Counted from the stretch's first letter, positions 17,823-26,828 are shown. The stretch: DNA of 64,000 nucleotides from Myxococcaceae bacterium (GCA_016926755.1 JAFGNZ010000331.1:1-64000); one strand, 5' to 3'. Translations and numbers: made by a program. The notes: generated by a model from the sequence alone, not told the origin.

Positions 17823-18605
17823 ATGCACATCCGCTCGTTCCTGCTGCTCGGCGTGATCGGCGTCTCATCGACCGCCGCGGCCTTCTCCAGCGGCGCCACC
17901 AACCTCTCAGGCAAGACGGCCAACACCTGCAACAACTGTCACACGGGAGGGGCCACTCCCACGGTGACACTCACCGGGCCCACCACGGTGCTCCCTGGCT
18001 CCACCCAGAGCTACCGGCTGACCATCACGGGCGGCGCGGCGCAGGTGGGTGGGATGGATGTCTCGGTAGACAACGCGGCCGCCACGCTCATCGCGGGCCC
18101 GGGGATGCGCGCGGTGGCTGGGGAAGTCACCCACGCCTCAGCGCAGCCCTTCAAGAATGGCGCCCTGAGCTTCGACTTCTCCCTGCAGGCGCCAGCGCAA
18201 GAGGGCAAGGTGACGCTGTACGCCACCGGCAACTCCGCCAACATGGACCGGGGGACCTACGGTGACAAGTCGGCCGCCACCACCCTCGCCGTCACGGTGA
18301 GGTCCGCCCCCGAGCCCACGCCGGAGCCGCCGCAGCCCACGCCTGTGCCGCAGCCCACCCCGGAGCCGCAGCCCGCTCCGGAGCCGCCACAGCCCGCCCC
18401 GGCGCCGTCGCCTGGCAACGGTGGAACCACGGGAGGGACGCCCGCTCCCGAGCCGACGGCTCCGGGCAGCACGGATCCTCTCATCGACGATCCCTCGGCA
18501 GAGCCCTCCGCGGGCTGCACCGCCGCGGGCGGGGCGCTGGCCCCGGCGCTCCTGCTCGGGTGGGCGGCGGCGCTGCTCCGACGCCGGCGGAAGGCTCGCT
18601 CCTAG
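17823..18605 (+). CDS. MXAN_6652-like MYXO-CTERM protein with heme c motif
   Basis: The 260-aa protein has a signal peptide (to about residue 20), a heme-type motif CNNCH at residues 36-40 followed by TGG, and a reelin-like beta-sandwich (SYRLTITGGAAQVGGMDVSV) to about residue 160. A proline-rich repeat of PEP and PQP units spans about residues 162-205, then comes a MYXO-CTERM end (AGCTAAGG, hydrophobic helix, RRRRKARS). This matches my memory of the myxobacterial MXAN_6652-type family. ATG 17823 has a clear GAGGAG. It is divergent from the YceI/barrel/cytochrome operon and shares the surface-cytochrome theme. Its electron-transfer role is inferred only from the CxxCH motif. Confidence 0.7.
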   Translation: MHIRSFLLLGVIGVSSTAAAFSSGATNLSGKTANTCNNCHTGGATPTVTLTGPTTVLPGSTQSYRLTITGGAAQVGGMDVSVDNAAATLIAGPGMRAVAGEVTHASAQPFKNGALSFDFSLQAPAQEGKVTLYATGNSANMDRGTYGDKSAATTLAVTVRSAPEPTPEPPQPTPVPQPTPEPQPAPEPPQPAPAPSPGNGGTTGGTPAPEPTAPGSTDPLIDDPSAEPSAGCTAAGGALAPALLLGWAAALLRRRRKARS

Positions 18606-18636
18606 GCCTGCCTCCCACAGGCACGCGCTCCGGGGG

Positions 18637-18652
18637 TGCTCTGTCGAGCACT
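18637..18652 (+). terminator. Small hairpin after MYXO-CTERM gene
   Basis: GTGCTC-TGTC-GAGCAC forms a perfect 6-bp stem 31 nt after the stop. It is weak as a terminator because no T-tract follows. Confidence 0.35.
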
Positions 18653-18761
18653 CTCGGGGCGCCCGGGGACATCGATCGGATCGCCCCGGTAGAAGACCCA
18701 CACTCCAACCATCTCCCCGCGTATCCTCCGCGGGCTGCCCGGCTGGGCGGGCAAGGAGTAG

Positions 18762-20255
18762 GTGTTCGTGCCGCGGCGCTGGAGTCTCTCGATCGGATGC
18801 GTCCTCCTGCTGGCAGCCCTCCTGCCGGGCCTCGCCACGGGCAGTGAGCCTCGGGAGGCCTCCCCCGCCACCCCGCCCACGGGAGCCCTGGCCCGGGTCC
18901 GCGCCTCGGGCGTCCTGCGGGTGGCCATCGACGCCACCTACCCGCCCATGGAGTTCCTGGAGAACGGCCAGCCCGTGGGCTTCGACGTCGATCTCGCCCG
19001 GGAGCTCGCGCGCCGGCTCGGCGTCCGCGCGCAGTTCATCGTCATGGACTGGGACGGCATCCTCGCCGGGCTCACCTCGGGCCGCTACGACATCATCCTC
19101 TCGTCGATGAACATCACGCCCGCGCGCCGGCAGCAGGTGGACTTCATCGAGTACGCGCGCATGTCCCAGGTCTTCGTCACCACGCGAGGCCAGCTCATCC
19201 GCACCGAGCAGGAGCTCGCGGGCCGCGGCGTCGCGGTCCAGACCAACACCACGTCGCAGCGCTGGGTGGAGCAGCTCCGGCAGCGGGGCGTCGCCGTGCG
19301 GGAGATCCACCCCTTCCCTGGCGCCACGGAGTGCTTCGCCGCCGTGAAGTCCGGCCAGGCCGAGGTCGTCGTCATCGACGAACCCGTGGGCCGGTACTTC
19401 TCCCGGCTGGATGACACCTTCGTCATCACCGGCCAGGCCCTGGAGCCGGAGCCCATCGGCATCGCCATCAACAAGGAGGACAAGGAGCTGACCGCCGCCA
19501 TCGCCCGGGCGTTCGAGCAGCTCCAGCGAGAGGGGTTCCTGAAGCAGCTCTCCGAGCGCTGGTTCGGCGGCGAGCTCGGGCAGGCGGTCCTCCCTCAGGG
19601 GTTCTGGGCCTTCTCCCGACAGGTCGTCATCCCCCGCGTGCTCCAGGGGCTCGGGGTGACGCTCCAGCTCACGCTGGGCTCCGGGGGGCTGGGCATCGCC
19701 CTGGGGCTGCTCGTGGCGATGGCGCGCATCTCCCGGCGCGCGGGGGTCCGCGGCGTGGCTCGGACCTACATCACCCTGTTCCGCGGGACGCCGCTGCTGC
19801 TGCAGCTGCTCTTCATCTTCTTCGCGCTGCCGCTGATCGTCGGGGTGCGGCTGGGGCCCATGGCGGCGGGCCTCACCGCGCTCTCGCTCAACGCCGCGGC
19901 CTACATCGCGGAGATCTTCCGGGCGGCGATCGAGTCCATCGACAAGGGGCAGATGGAGGCGGCGCGGGCGCTCGGGATGAGCCACGAGCTGGCCATGCGC
20001 CGGGTCATCCTGCCGCAGACGTTCCGCCGGCTCATCCCCCCGCTCGTCAACGAGCTGGCGGCGCTCTCCAAGGACACCTCGCTCGTCATGGTCATCGCGC
20101 TGCCGGAGATGCTCTACGAGACGAAGCAGCTGGCGGGGACGTACCTGCGCCCGGAGGTGTACGCCTGGGCGGCGGTCGGCTACCTGATCATCGTGGTGGC
20201 GCTGTCCACGCTGGCGCGGCGGCTGGAGCAGCGGCTGGAGGCGCGGGGCACATGA
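18762..20255 (+). CDS. Amino-acid ABC transporter, fused binding protein and permease
   Basis: This 497-aa protein joins two parts. Residues 1-27 are a signal sequence. Residues ~43-272 are a family 3 solute-binding domain (LRVAIDATYPPMEFLENG, GFDVDLARELARRLG, GILAGLTSGRYDIILSSM). Residues ~280-490 are a HisM/GlnP-type permease with several membrane helices, the TLFRGTPLLLQLLFIFF motif and the EAA loop (AARALGMSHELAMRRVILP). GTG 18762 follows AAGGAG by 5 nt. The ATPase gene overlaps its end by 4 bp. The transporter should import a polar amino acid such as glutamine, arginine or a relative. Confidence 0.9.
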   Translation: MFVPRRWSLSIGCVLLLAALLPGLATGSEPREASPATPPTGALARVRASGVLRVAIDATYPPMEFLENGQPVGFDVDLARELARRLGVRAQFIVMDWDGILAGLTSGRYDIILSSMNITPARRQQVDFIEYARMSQVFVTTRGQLIRTEQELAGRGVAVQTNTTSQRWVEQLRQRGVAVREIHPFPGATECFAAVKSGQAEVVVIDEPVGRYFSRLDDTFVITGQALEPEPIGIAINKEDKELTAAIARAFEQLQREGFLKQLSERWFGGELGQAVLPQGFWAFSRQVVIPRVLQGLGVTLQLTLGSGGLGIALGLLVAMARISRRAGVRGVARTYITLFRGTPLLLQLLFIFFALPLIVGVRLGPMAAGLTALSLNAAAYIAEIFRAAIESIDKGQMEAARALGMSHELAMRRVILPQTFRRLIPPLVNELAALSKDTSLVMVIALPEMLYETKQLAGTYLRPEVYAWAAVGYLIIVVALSTLARRLEQRLEARGT

Positions 20256-21040
20256 GCGGGCCCATCATCCGTGTGGAGGGGCTGCGCAAGTCCTTCGGTG
20301 AGCGCGAGGTGCTGAGGGGCATCGACCTGGAGGTGACCACCGGCGAGGTCGTCGTCATCATCGGGCCGAGCGGCTGCGGCAAGTCCACGCTGCTGCGCTG
20401 CCTCAACTACCTGGAGGCCCCCACGCAGGGGCGCATCTGGCTGCGCGGCGAGCTCCTGGGGCGGCAGGAGAAGGCCGGACGGCTCGTGCCTCGCCCCGAG
20501 GCCGAGGTGGACCGGCAGCGCAGCCACATCGGCATGGTCTTCCAGCGCTTCAACCTGTTCCCCCACATGACGGCCCTGGGCAACGTCATCGAGGCGCCCA
20601 TGCGGGTGAAGGGGCTGCCTCGCGCCCGGGCCGAGGAGATCGGACTGGGGCTGCTCGAGCGCGTGGGGCTGCTGGACAGGCAGGGCGAGTACCCGGCCCG
20701 CCTCTCGGGAGGCCAGCAGCAGCGAGTGGCCATCGCCCGGGCGCTGGCCATGGAGCCGCAGGTGATGCTCTTCGACGAGGCCACCTCGGCGCTGGATCCC
20801 GAGCTGGCCGACGAGGTGCTCCAGGTGATGCAGGACCTGGCCCGCGAGGGGATGACCATGCTGGTGGTCACCCACGAGATGGGCTTCGCGCGCGAGGTGG
20901 CCCACCGGGTGGTCGTCCTGGACGCCGGGGCCGTCCTGGAGCAGGGCCCTCCCTCCGTCATCTTCACCCAGCCCTCGCAGCCGCGCACCCGGGAGTTCCT
21001 GCGCAAGGTGCTGCACATGCGCCCGGGCGGCGAGGAGTGA
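20252..21040 (+). CDS. Amino-acid ABC transporter ATP-binding protein (GlnQ-like)
   Basis: The 262-aa protein has all ABC ATPase motifs: Walker A GPSGCGKST (about residue 38), Q-loop in GMVFQRFNLFPH, signature LSGGQQQR, Walker B VMLFDEATSALDPE and the H-loop in VVTHEMGFA. The ordering and wording are those of polar amino-acid importers. ATG 20252 overlaps the permease stop (ATGA), so the two are translationally coupled and form a complete importer with the fused binding protein/permease. Confidence 0.93.
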   Translation: MSGPIIRVEGLRKSFGEREVLRGIDLEVTTGEVVVIIGPSGCGKSTLLRCLNYLEAPTQGRIWLRGELLGRQEKAGRLVPRPEAEVDRQRSHIGMVFQRFNLFPHMTALGNVIEAPMRVKGLPRARAEEIGLGLLERVGLLDRQGEYPARLSGGQQQRVAIARALAMEPQVMLFDEATSALDPELADEVLQVMQDLAREGMTMLVVTHEMGFAREVAHRVVVLDAGAVLEQGPPSVIFTQPSQPRTREFLRKVLHMRPGGEE

Positions 21041-21066
21041 AGGCATCACCGCGGGTGAGAGCCTTC
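21039..21066. terminator. Bidirectional hairpin between convergent genes
   Basis: GAAGGC-A-TCACC (21039-21050) pairs with GGTGA-GA-GCCTTC (21054-21066) with a small bulge. It spans the stop of the ATPase gene and the stop of the DUF4142 gene, a compact shared terminator. Confidence 0.6.
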
Positions 21067-21736
21067 AGTAGCGGGTGGCCCCCAGGATCCTGGACCGCTC
21101 GGCCTGACGCTCGAACACGGGGCCGCTCCTGCTGAGCAGCATGGCGAGCGACGCATCGTCGCGGTACCTCTTCAGGCCCTCCTCGACGAGCTCCCCGCCG
21201 TGCTCCTGGTCCTTCCGCACCTGCATCAGGAAGGCCTTGTCGAACGCCTCGCCGCTCTTGCCCGAGAGCGCGTTGAGCACCCCGGTGAACTCATCGATCT
21301 GCTTGTCCAGCTTCTCGTCGTGCTTCGCCGAGCGCTGCTCGACGCCTTGCCTCACCCCCTCCTCCTGGCGCCCCGCGCCTCCCGTGCCCTCCATGCTCTC
21401 CTGGGTGGAGAGCTCCATCACGGCCAGGCTCATCGCCGCGGCCTCGGCATAGTTCTGCACGCTCGCCAGGTGCTGCCGGTGGTTCTCGACCAGCTGCTGA
21501 GCGAAGACGCGGATCTCGGAGCTGGTGGACTTCTGCAACGCCATCTCACCCAGCGCGATCTGCTTCTGGTCCAGCAGGGCCAGCTGGTCGGCGAAGTAGG
21601 CCTTGTCGGCGACGGCCTCGCCCACCTCTTGCCCTGTCTTCCTGGCGGACTCGGACTTGTCGTCATGGGCGCAGGCGGCCCCCAAGCCCAGGATCCCCAG
21701 CAACCCCGCTCCCAACAGGTAGCGCCGCATCCTCAT
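21065..21736 (-). CDS. DUF4142 family lipoprotein
   Basis: The 223-aa protein has a lipobox (LGAAC, Cys at residue 22) and then a helical DUF4142-like domain with the ferritin-like pattern FADQLALLDQKQIALGEMAL and VFAQQLVENHRQHL. An insert of about 45 residues rich in Gly, Glu and Gln (around residues 108-150) separates the two helical halves, larger than in the usual family member. ATG 21736 is favoured because GGAGG lies 7-8 nt upstream; ATG 21730 is possible. DUF4142 proteins are periplasmic or surface proteins with unclear function. Confidence 0.75.
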   Translation of the reverse strand: MRMRRYLLGAGLLGILGLGAACAHDDKSESARKTGQEVGEAVADKAYFADQLALLDQKQIALGEMALQKSTSSEIRVFAQQLVENHRQHLASVQNYAEAAAMSLAVMELSTQESMEGTGGAGRQEEGVRQGVEQRSAKHDEKLDKQIDEFTGVLNALSGKSGEAFDKAFLMQVRKDQEHGGELVEEGLKRYRDDASLAMLLSRSGPVFERQAERSRILGATRY

Positions 21737-21877
21737 GTCCCGATCCTCCCCGTCGCCGGAATGGCGCACCAAAGCTGGGAAGCGGCAGCGGAACCCACAA
21801 GCTCCCGCGAGCGATGAGCAGGCAGTGCCGCCGTGCGCTGGGGCGCTCTCCTCCCCAGCCCTCCAGGACGATGCCTG

Positions 21878-23722
21878 CTACCTGCCCGCGCGCTCGACGA
21901 CCATGGCGCTGCCGCCCCCCCGGCGCTTGGGCTCGGCGACGGCGGTGACGGTGCCATCCGGGTTGAAGCGGATGCCGGTGAACGCGCCGATGGGGCCCAC
22001 ATCCGCGAAGACGTGCCCCTTCTCCATCAGGGCGGCTGCCTCGCGTGAGCTCAGGAACTCGGGCTCGGCCTGGCTCTTCCCATCGGGCGTGTTTCGCTGG
22101 GAGACGCGCGGGGCCGCCACGGACTCCAGCAGGGGCATGCCGAGATCCACGTGGTTGACGAGCGTCTGCAGCACGGTGGTGATGATCGTGCTGCCCCCCG
22201 GGCTCCCCAGCGCGAACACCGGCGCGCCCTCCTTGAACACCAGCGTCGGGCTCATGCTGCTGCGAGGCCGCTTGCCCGGCTCCGGGCTGTTGGCGTGCGG
22301 GGTTACGGGGCTCGGGGGAACGTCGAAGTCCGTCAGCTCGTTGTTCAGCAGGAACCCATAGCCGGGCACCACGATACCGTTGCCGCCCTCGAACTCGATG
22401 GTGCACGTGTACGAGACGATGTTGCCCGCCTTGTCCGAGGTGGTGATGTGCGTGGTCTCCCGGTTGGGCACGTCCAGCACCGAGGGAGGCAGCGCGGCCA
22501 GCCCCGCCGCGGAGAGCGAGGCGGCCGCGGACCGCGTGGTGCTCGGATCCTGCTGATACGCGAAGGGGTTGCCCGCGAGCACCGCGCCCGCGGCGGCCCT
22601 CGCCGGATCGATCGCCTTGCGCCGCTCGGCCGCGTACTCCTTGGAGAGCAGCCCGGCCACGGGCACGTCCACGTACTCCGGATCGGCCACGAAGGCAGTC
22701 CGATCCGCGAAGGCCAGCCGAGAGGCCTCGAGGTAGCGGTGGAGGAAGTCCACCCGACTCATGGCGGCCGGCTCGTAGCCCTCCAGGAGGTTCAGGGTCA
22801 GGCCCACGGCCAGCCCTCCGCTGGAGGGCGCGCCCATGCCATACACCGTGTAGCCCCGGTAGGTGCTCTTCACCGGCTCGCGGATGCGAACATCGTAGTC
22901 CGCCAGATCCGACAGCGTCATCACCCCCGAGCGCACCTTGCGCGGCGCATCGGGCGCCACCGGCGGCCGCGCCAGCGTGTCCACGATGGCCCGCGCGATC
23001 TCTCCCTGATAGAAGGCCCGGCTGCCCTCCCGAGCCACCAGCCGATAGGTTTTGGCGAGCTCCGGGTTGGCGAAGCGAGCGCCCACGGGCATCGGCTCTC
23101 CCCCGGGCAGGAAGAGGCTGGCCGTGCTGGTGAACAGCTTGAAGCGGTCGACGTTGCGCGCGGTCTGCTCGTGGAAGAAGGCGTCGATCTCGAAGCCCTG
23201 CTCGGCGACGCGGATGGCCGGCTGGAGCACGTCGGCCAGCCCGCGCGTGCCGTAGCGCTCCAGGGCCACCTCCCAGCCTCGCGCCATGCCCGGCACGCCC
23301 GCGGACAGGCCGCTGGTCAGCACCTCGGGCATGGGGATGGGCGCGGCGCCTTCGTAGAACAGCTCGCGGTGCAGCCCCTGGGGAGCCACCTCCCGATGCT
23401 CCACGGAGACGACGCGCTGCTCATCGGCCAGGTAGATGAGCATGAAGCCGCCGCCGCCGATGCCGCACGAGTACGGGTCCGTCACGCCGAGCACGCCCGC
23501 GGCGGCGACCGCCGCGTCGACCGCGTTGCCCCCGGACTCGAGGATCCCGATGGCCGCCGCGGTGGCCCGTACGTCCACGCTGGCCGCCGCGCCGCCGCGC
23601 CCCGTGGCCTCGGGGGAGAGGTCGGCAGCCGAGGCAGAGACCGCGGATGAAGCCGCCTTGTCGTGAGTGCAGGCAACGGCCAGCAGAAGCCCGGTGCACG
23701 CCGTGAGGAGGAGTCTGCGCAT
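21878..23722 (-). CDS. ggt: Gamma-glutamyltransferase lipoprotein
   Basis: The 614-aa protein is a complete gamma-glutamyltransferase precursor. A lipoprotein signal places Cys at residue 18 (LLAVAC). The family pattern is clear: GGNAVDAAVAAAGVLGVTDPYSCGIGGGGFML, the self-cleavage site ETTHITTSDKAGN with Thr423 as predicted nucleophile of the small subunit, and GSPGGSTIITTVLQ. It should hydrolyse or transfer gamma-glutamyl groups from glutathione and related peptides outside the cytoplasm. It is transcribed alone on the minus strand, 141 bp upstream of the DUF4142 gene. The amino-acid importer beyond DUF4142 could take up the released amino acids, but that link is speculative. Confidence 0.92.
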   Translation of the reverse strand: MRRLLLTACTGLLLAVACTHDKAASSAVSASAADLSPEATGRGGAAASVDVRATAAAIGILESGGNAVDAAVAAAGVLGVTDPYSCGIGGGGFMLIYLADEQRVVSVEHREVAPQGLHRELFYEGAAPIPMPEVLTSGLSAGVPGMARGWEVALERYGTRGLADVLQPAIRVAEQGFEIDAFFHEQTARNVDRFKLFTSTASLFLPGGEPMPVGARFANPELAKTYRLVAREGSRAFYQGEIARAIVDTLARPPVAPDAPRKVRSGVMTLSDLADYDVRIREPVKSTYRGYTVYGMGAPSSGGLAVGLTLNLLEGYEPAAMSRVDFLHRYLEASRLAFADRTAFVADPEYVDVPVAGLLSKEYAAERRKAIDPARAAAGAVLAGNPFAYQQDPSTTRSAAASLSAAGLAALPPSVLDVPNRETTHITTSDKAGNIVSYTCTIEFEGGNGIVVPGYGFLLNNELTDFDVPPSPVTPHANSPEPGKRPRSSMSPTLVFKEGAPVFALGSPGGSTIITTVLQTLVNHVDLGMPLLESVAAPRVSQRNTPDGKSQAEPEFLSSREAAALMEKGHVFADVGPIGAFTGIRFNPDGTVTAVAEPKRRGGGSAMVVERAGR

Positions 23723-23858
23723 GAGTCGATCCTGGGAAGTGGCGAGGCCCCTACCCTACCGGAACCCAGGGCTGTGTCCTCACTCCAAGTGGGCCGGCTC
23801 CCCTGCCGAGCGGACACGCCACTGGCACCCGAGACGCGAAGGCGGCACGCTGCGCGAG

Positions 23859-24320
23859 ATGCACACGTCTCGGCCCTCCACTCCGCTGTCCGTGGTCCTC
23901 GACACCAACGTGGTCCTGGACCTGCTGGTGTTCGACGATCCGCTCTCGCGCCCTCTGGCGGACGCACTGGCGGCGGGCGCGCTCATCCCCTGGGCCGACA
24001 AGGAGACCCTCCTGGAGCTGGAGCGGGTGCTCACCCTGTCCACCTTCAAGCTGGAGGTGCCAGCCCAACAGGCGGCCCTGGCGCGCTACAGGCACCACGT
24101 GCAGCTCGCCCCCGAGCAGTCCGCCGCCTCGCTTCCCGCCCTGCCTCGCTGCCGCGATCGTGACGATCAGAAGTTCCTCGTCCTCGCCGCGCACGTCGGC
24201 GCCGCCTGGCTGGTGAGCAAGGACAAGCGGCTCCTCTCCCTCGCCGATTGGCACGGCCTGCCGTTCGCGATCCTCTCTCCGAAGCAGGCCGCGCAGGGCT
24301 TGAGGCTCGCGCCGGGGTAG
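23859..24320 (+). CDS. PIN-domain protein (putative toxin family)
   Basis: The 153-aa protein has the PIN nuclease pattern: VVLDTNVVLDLLVFDDP (first Asp at about residue 14), a Glu in LLELERVL, and the distal acidic cluster CRDRDDQKFLVLAAHVGAAWLVSKDKRLLSL. This matches the single-gene group often called PIN-family toxin components (COG1569-like). ATG 23859 is the first start giving the conserved N-terminus; the ribosome site is weak. I found no antitoxin-like gene on either side, so a toxin-antitoxin role is unproven. Confidence 0.75.
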   Translation: MHTSRPSTPLSVVLDTNVVLDLLVFDDPLSRPLADALAAGALIPWADKETLLELERVLTLSTFKLEVPAQQAALARYRHHVQLAPEQSAASLPALPRCRDRDDQKFLVLAAHVGAAWLVSKDKRLLSLADWHGLPFAILSPKQAAQGLRLAPG

Positions 24321-24501
24321 CGCGCCTACCAGTCCAGCCGGCGTACGCCCGCCCGTGCAGCGAAGGCCGAGCGCCTGGACGGCTCCTCGGGGCACTCAGC
24401 GCGCGGGTGTACCGCCTGGGACTCCCGCCACGTGAGCGGCCTCCCCTGACAGCCAGGAGGAGCCTCGCGATGGAACCCGACGGAGCAAAGGAGAAGCGGT
24501 G

Positions 24502-24600
24502 ATGACAACTCAATCCCGGCACCACGGCGCGATCCTCTCGGCTGGCGTGCTGCTCGGCACGGGCCTGGTGTTCTGGGACGGCCTCTTCCACGCCCACTGA
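24502..24600 (+). CDS. 32-aa single-helix small protein
   Basis: An ATG at 24502 opens a 32-codon frame ending TGA 24598-24600. CAAAGGAG lies at a suitable distance upstream, one of the best ribosome sites in this part. The peptide starts MTTQSRHHG, has one hydrophobic stretch (ILSAGVLLGTGLVFW) and ends in DGLFHAH. It is probably a small membrane protein. No longer frame occupies the region. I do not recognise a family. Confidence 0.5.
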   Translation: MTTQSRHHGAILSAGVLLGTGLVFWDGLFHAH

Positions 24601-24783
24601 CCCCAGGTGCGATGAGCCCTGCCCGTCCCCCTGCTCGTGGTGTGGCGCCCACGACGGCGCAGAGGAGCCGCCCTGTGCCCGGGTGAGGCACGAGGAGCCG
24701 GAGGGCGTTGGACTCGCCGCGTCGATCCCGCGGTCGCAGCTTGTGGCGTGCATCGGACAGTCCCGGTGCGCGGAGCAAGCCAC

Positions 24784-26229
24784 ATGCGGAAGCGGAAGAC
24801 ACGAGCGGCCGAGCAACGGGGGCAGGCCGCTTCGGCGCCGGCGGGCGTGGCCGGCCCCGCGCGCTCGCTGCGCGTCATCGACGTGGTGGCGCTCACCGTG
24901 GGCGTCGTCCTGGGGGCCGGCATCTTCAAGGCGCCCTCGCTGGTGGCGGCCCAGGTGGGCAGTGAGGGCGCGCTGCTGCTCGTGTGGCTGCTGGGGGGCG
25001 TGGCCTCGCTGGTGGGCGCGCTGTGCTACGCGGAGCTGGCCAGCGCCTGGCCGCACCCCGGCGGGGACTACCACTTCCTCCACCGCGCGCTCGGCCAGGG
25101 CCCGGCGTTCCTCTTCGCGTGGGCTCGGCTGACGGTCATCCCCACCGGCTCCATCGCGCTGCTGGCCTTCGTCTTCGGGGACTACGCCTCGCAGCTCGCG
25201 CCGCTCGGGCCGTACTCCTCCTCGGCGTACGCGGCGGCGGTGGTGGTGGGGCTGACGGCCATGAACGTAGCCGGGCTGCGGCAGGGCACGCGCGCCCAGA
25301 ACCTGCTCACCGCGCTAGAGGTGCTCGGCGTGGGCGCCATCATCGTCGCGGGGCTGCTGCTCGCCCCCGCGCCCTCCCAACCGCCCGCCGCGGCCTCGGG
25401 GGCGCCCGCGAGCCCGGCGTGGGGGCTGGCGATGATCTTCGTCCTGCTCACCTATGGCGGGTGGAACGAGGTGGCCTGCCTCTCCGCGGAGGTGCGGGGC
25501 TCGCGGCGCAGCCTCGCCTGGGCGCTGCTGGCGAGCATCGGCGTGGTGACGGCGCTCTACCTCCTGGTGAACTGGGCCTACCTGCGAGGCCTGGGCCTCG
25601 CGGGCATGGGGAGCTCGGAGGCGGTGGCCGCGGACCTGATGCGGCGAGCCCTGGGCAGCAGGGGTGCCCAGGCCATCTCCGTGCTCGTCGCCGTGTCGGC
25701 GCTCACCTCCGCCAACGCCACGGTGCTCACCGGCGCGCGCACCCAGTACGCCTTCGGCCGCGACAGCGTGCTCTTCAAGGGGCTGGGGCACTGGCACGCG
25801 CGGGCGCATACGCCCACCCGAGCGCTCCTGGTGCAGGGCGCCCTGGCCCTGGCCCTGGTGGGGCTGGGCACGGTGACGCGGCAGGGCTTCCAGACGATGG
25901 TGGAGTACACCGCGCCCGTCTTCTGGCTCTTCTTCCTGCTCACGGGCGTGTCCCTGCTGGTGCTGCGCGTGCGCGAGCCGCGGGCGCCTCGCCCCTTCCG
26001 GGTGCCGCTCTACCCGCTCACGCCGCTGCTCTTCATCGCCACGTGCGCCTACCTCCTCTACTCCAGCCTGGCGTACGCGGGGCTGGGCTCCATCGCGAGC
26101 CTGGCCGTGCTGGGCACCGGTGGCGTGCTGCTCATCGTGGAGCAGGTGCGCCGTGGCGGCAGGGCTCGCGCACGGGTGTCTCGCGAGCCGCTCTCTTCAC
26201 CCGTGCAGCACCCCAAGGAGGCCACATGA
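24784..26229 (+). CDS. APC-superfamily amino acid permease
   Basis: The 481-aa protein has about 12 hydrophobic segments and the APC consensus near the N-terminus (VVALTVGVVLGAGIFKAPSLVA) and SLVGALCYAELASAWPHPGGDY. The Arg/Lys-rich first 25 residues are cytoplasmic. ATG 24784 is chosen over GTG 24637 because homology begins soon after it and the upstream part reads as low-complexity. The methyltransferase start overlaps its stop. It likely transports amino acids or polyamines across the inner membrane; the substrate is not visible in the sequence. Confidence 0.85.
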   Translation: MRKRKTRAAEQRGQAASAPAGVAGPARSLRVIDVVALTVGVVLGAGIFKAPSLVAAQVGSEGALLLVWLLGGVASLVGALCYAELASAWPHPGGDYHFLHRALGQGPAFLFAWARLTVIPTGSIALLAFVFGDYASQLAPLGPYSSSAYAAAVVVGLTAMNVAGLRQGTRAQNLLTALEVLGVGAIIVAGLLLAPAPSQPPAAASGAPASPAWGLAMIFVLLTYGGWNEVACLSAEVRGSRRSLAWALLASIGVVTALYLLVNWAYLRGLGLAGMGSSEAVAADLMRRALGSRGAQAISVLVAVSALTSANATVLTGARTQYAFGRDSVLFKGLGHWHARAHTPTRALLVQGALALALVGLGTVTRQGFQTMVEYTAPVFWLFFLLTGVSLLVLRVREPRAPRPFRVPLYPLTPLLFIATCAYLLYSSLAYAGLGSIASLAVLGTGGVLLIVEQVRRGGRARARVSREPLSSPVQHPKEAT

Positions 26230-26819
26230 AGCGGATCGTGTTCATCCTCTCACTGGCGGTAGGAACCACGGCGCTCGCCCAGGACATCACGGTACGGCAG
26301 ACGATCCAGGTGCCAACGCGCTCGGAGGCGACCCAGGAGCCGGACGTGCCCTTCGTCCCCACGCCGCAGGACGCGGTGGACCAGATGCTGGCGCTGGCCG
26401 GGGTGACTCAGGAGGATCGCGTCTATGATCTCGGCAGCGGCGACGGCCGCATCGTCATCACCGCCGTGCAGAAGTACGGAGCGCGCGGGGTGGGCGTGGA
26501 CATCAACCCCGAGCGCATCGCCGAGGCCAACGAGAACGCGCGCCGCGCGGGCGTGGCGGATCGGGTGGAGTTCCGCCAGGGAGATCTGTTCAAGGCCGAC
26601 ATCGGCGATGCCACGGTGGTGACGCTCTATCTGCTGCCCACCGTCAACGAGCGCCTCAAGCCCAAGCTGCTGGCGGAGCTGAAGCCGGGCACCCGCGTCG
26701 TGTCGCATGCCTTCGACATGGGTGACGACTGGAAGCCCGTGCGGCAGATGGACGTGAACGGACGCACCCTCTACCTGTGGATCGTCCCGGAGCGCAGGCC
26801 ACGCAACTCCGCGCCGTGA
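26226..26819 (+). CDS. SAM-dependent methyltransferase-like protein with signal peptide
   Basis: The 197-aa protein begins with a signal peptide (ILSLAVGTTALAQ, cleavage near residue 19), then has a class I methyltransferase fold: motif I VYDLGSGDGRIVITA (about residue 66), VGVDINPERIAEANENARR and VEFRQGDLFKADIGDATVV. ATG 26226 overlaps the permease stop and follows AAGGAGG. Family members of this type often carry a signal peptide, yet S-adenosylmethionine is a cytoplasmic cofactor, so export would be puzzling. The substrate is unknown. Confidence 0.8.
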   Translation: MKRIVFILSLAVGTTALAQDITVRQTIQVPTRSEATQEPDVPFVPTPQDAVDQMLALAGVTQEDRVYDLGSGDGRIVITAVQKYGARGVGVDINPERIAEANENARRAGVADRVEFRQGDLFKADIGDATVVTLYLLPTVNERLKPKLLAELKPGTRVVSHAFDMGDDWKPVRQMDVNGRTLYLWIVPERRPRNSAP

Positions 26820-26828
26820 GGGAGGCGC

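Noticed and set aside
18310-18420. Tandem repeat locus in the proline-rich part of the MYXO-CTERM gene
   Set aside because: The PEP/PQP units are irregular at DNA level, so it is ordinary low-complexity linker, not a clean tandem repeat.
23859-24320. Toxin-antitoxin pair around the PIN gene
   Set aside because: No small DNA-binding antitoxin-like frame with a ribosome site lies on either side.
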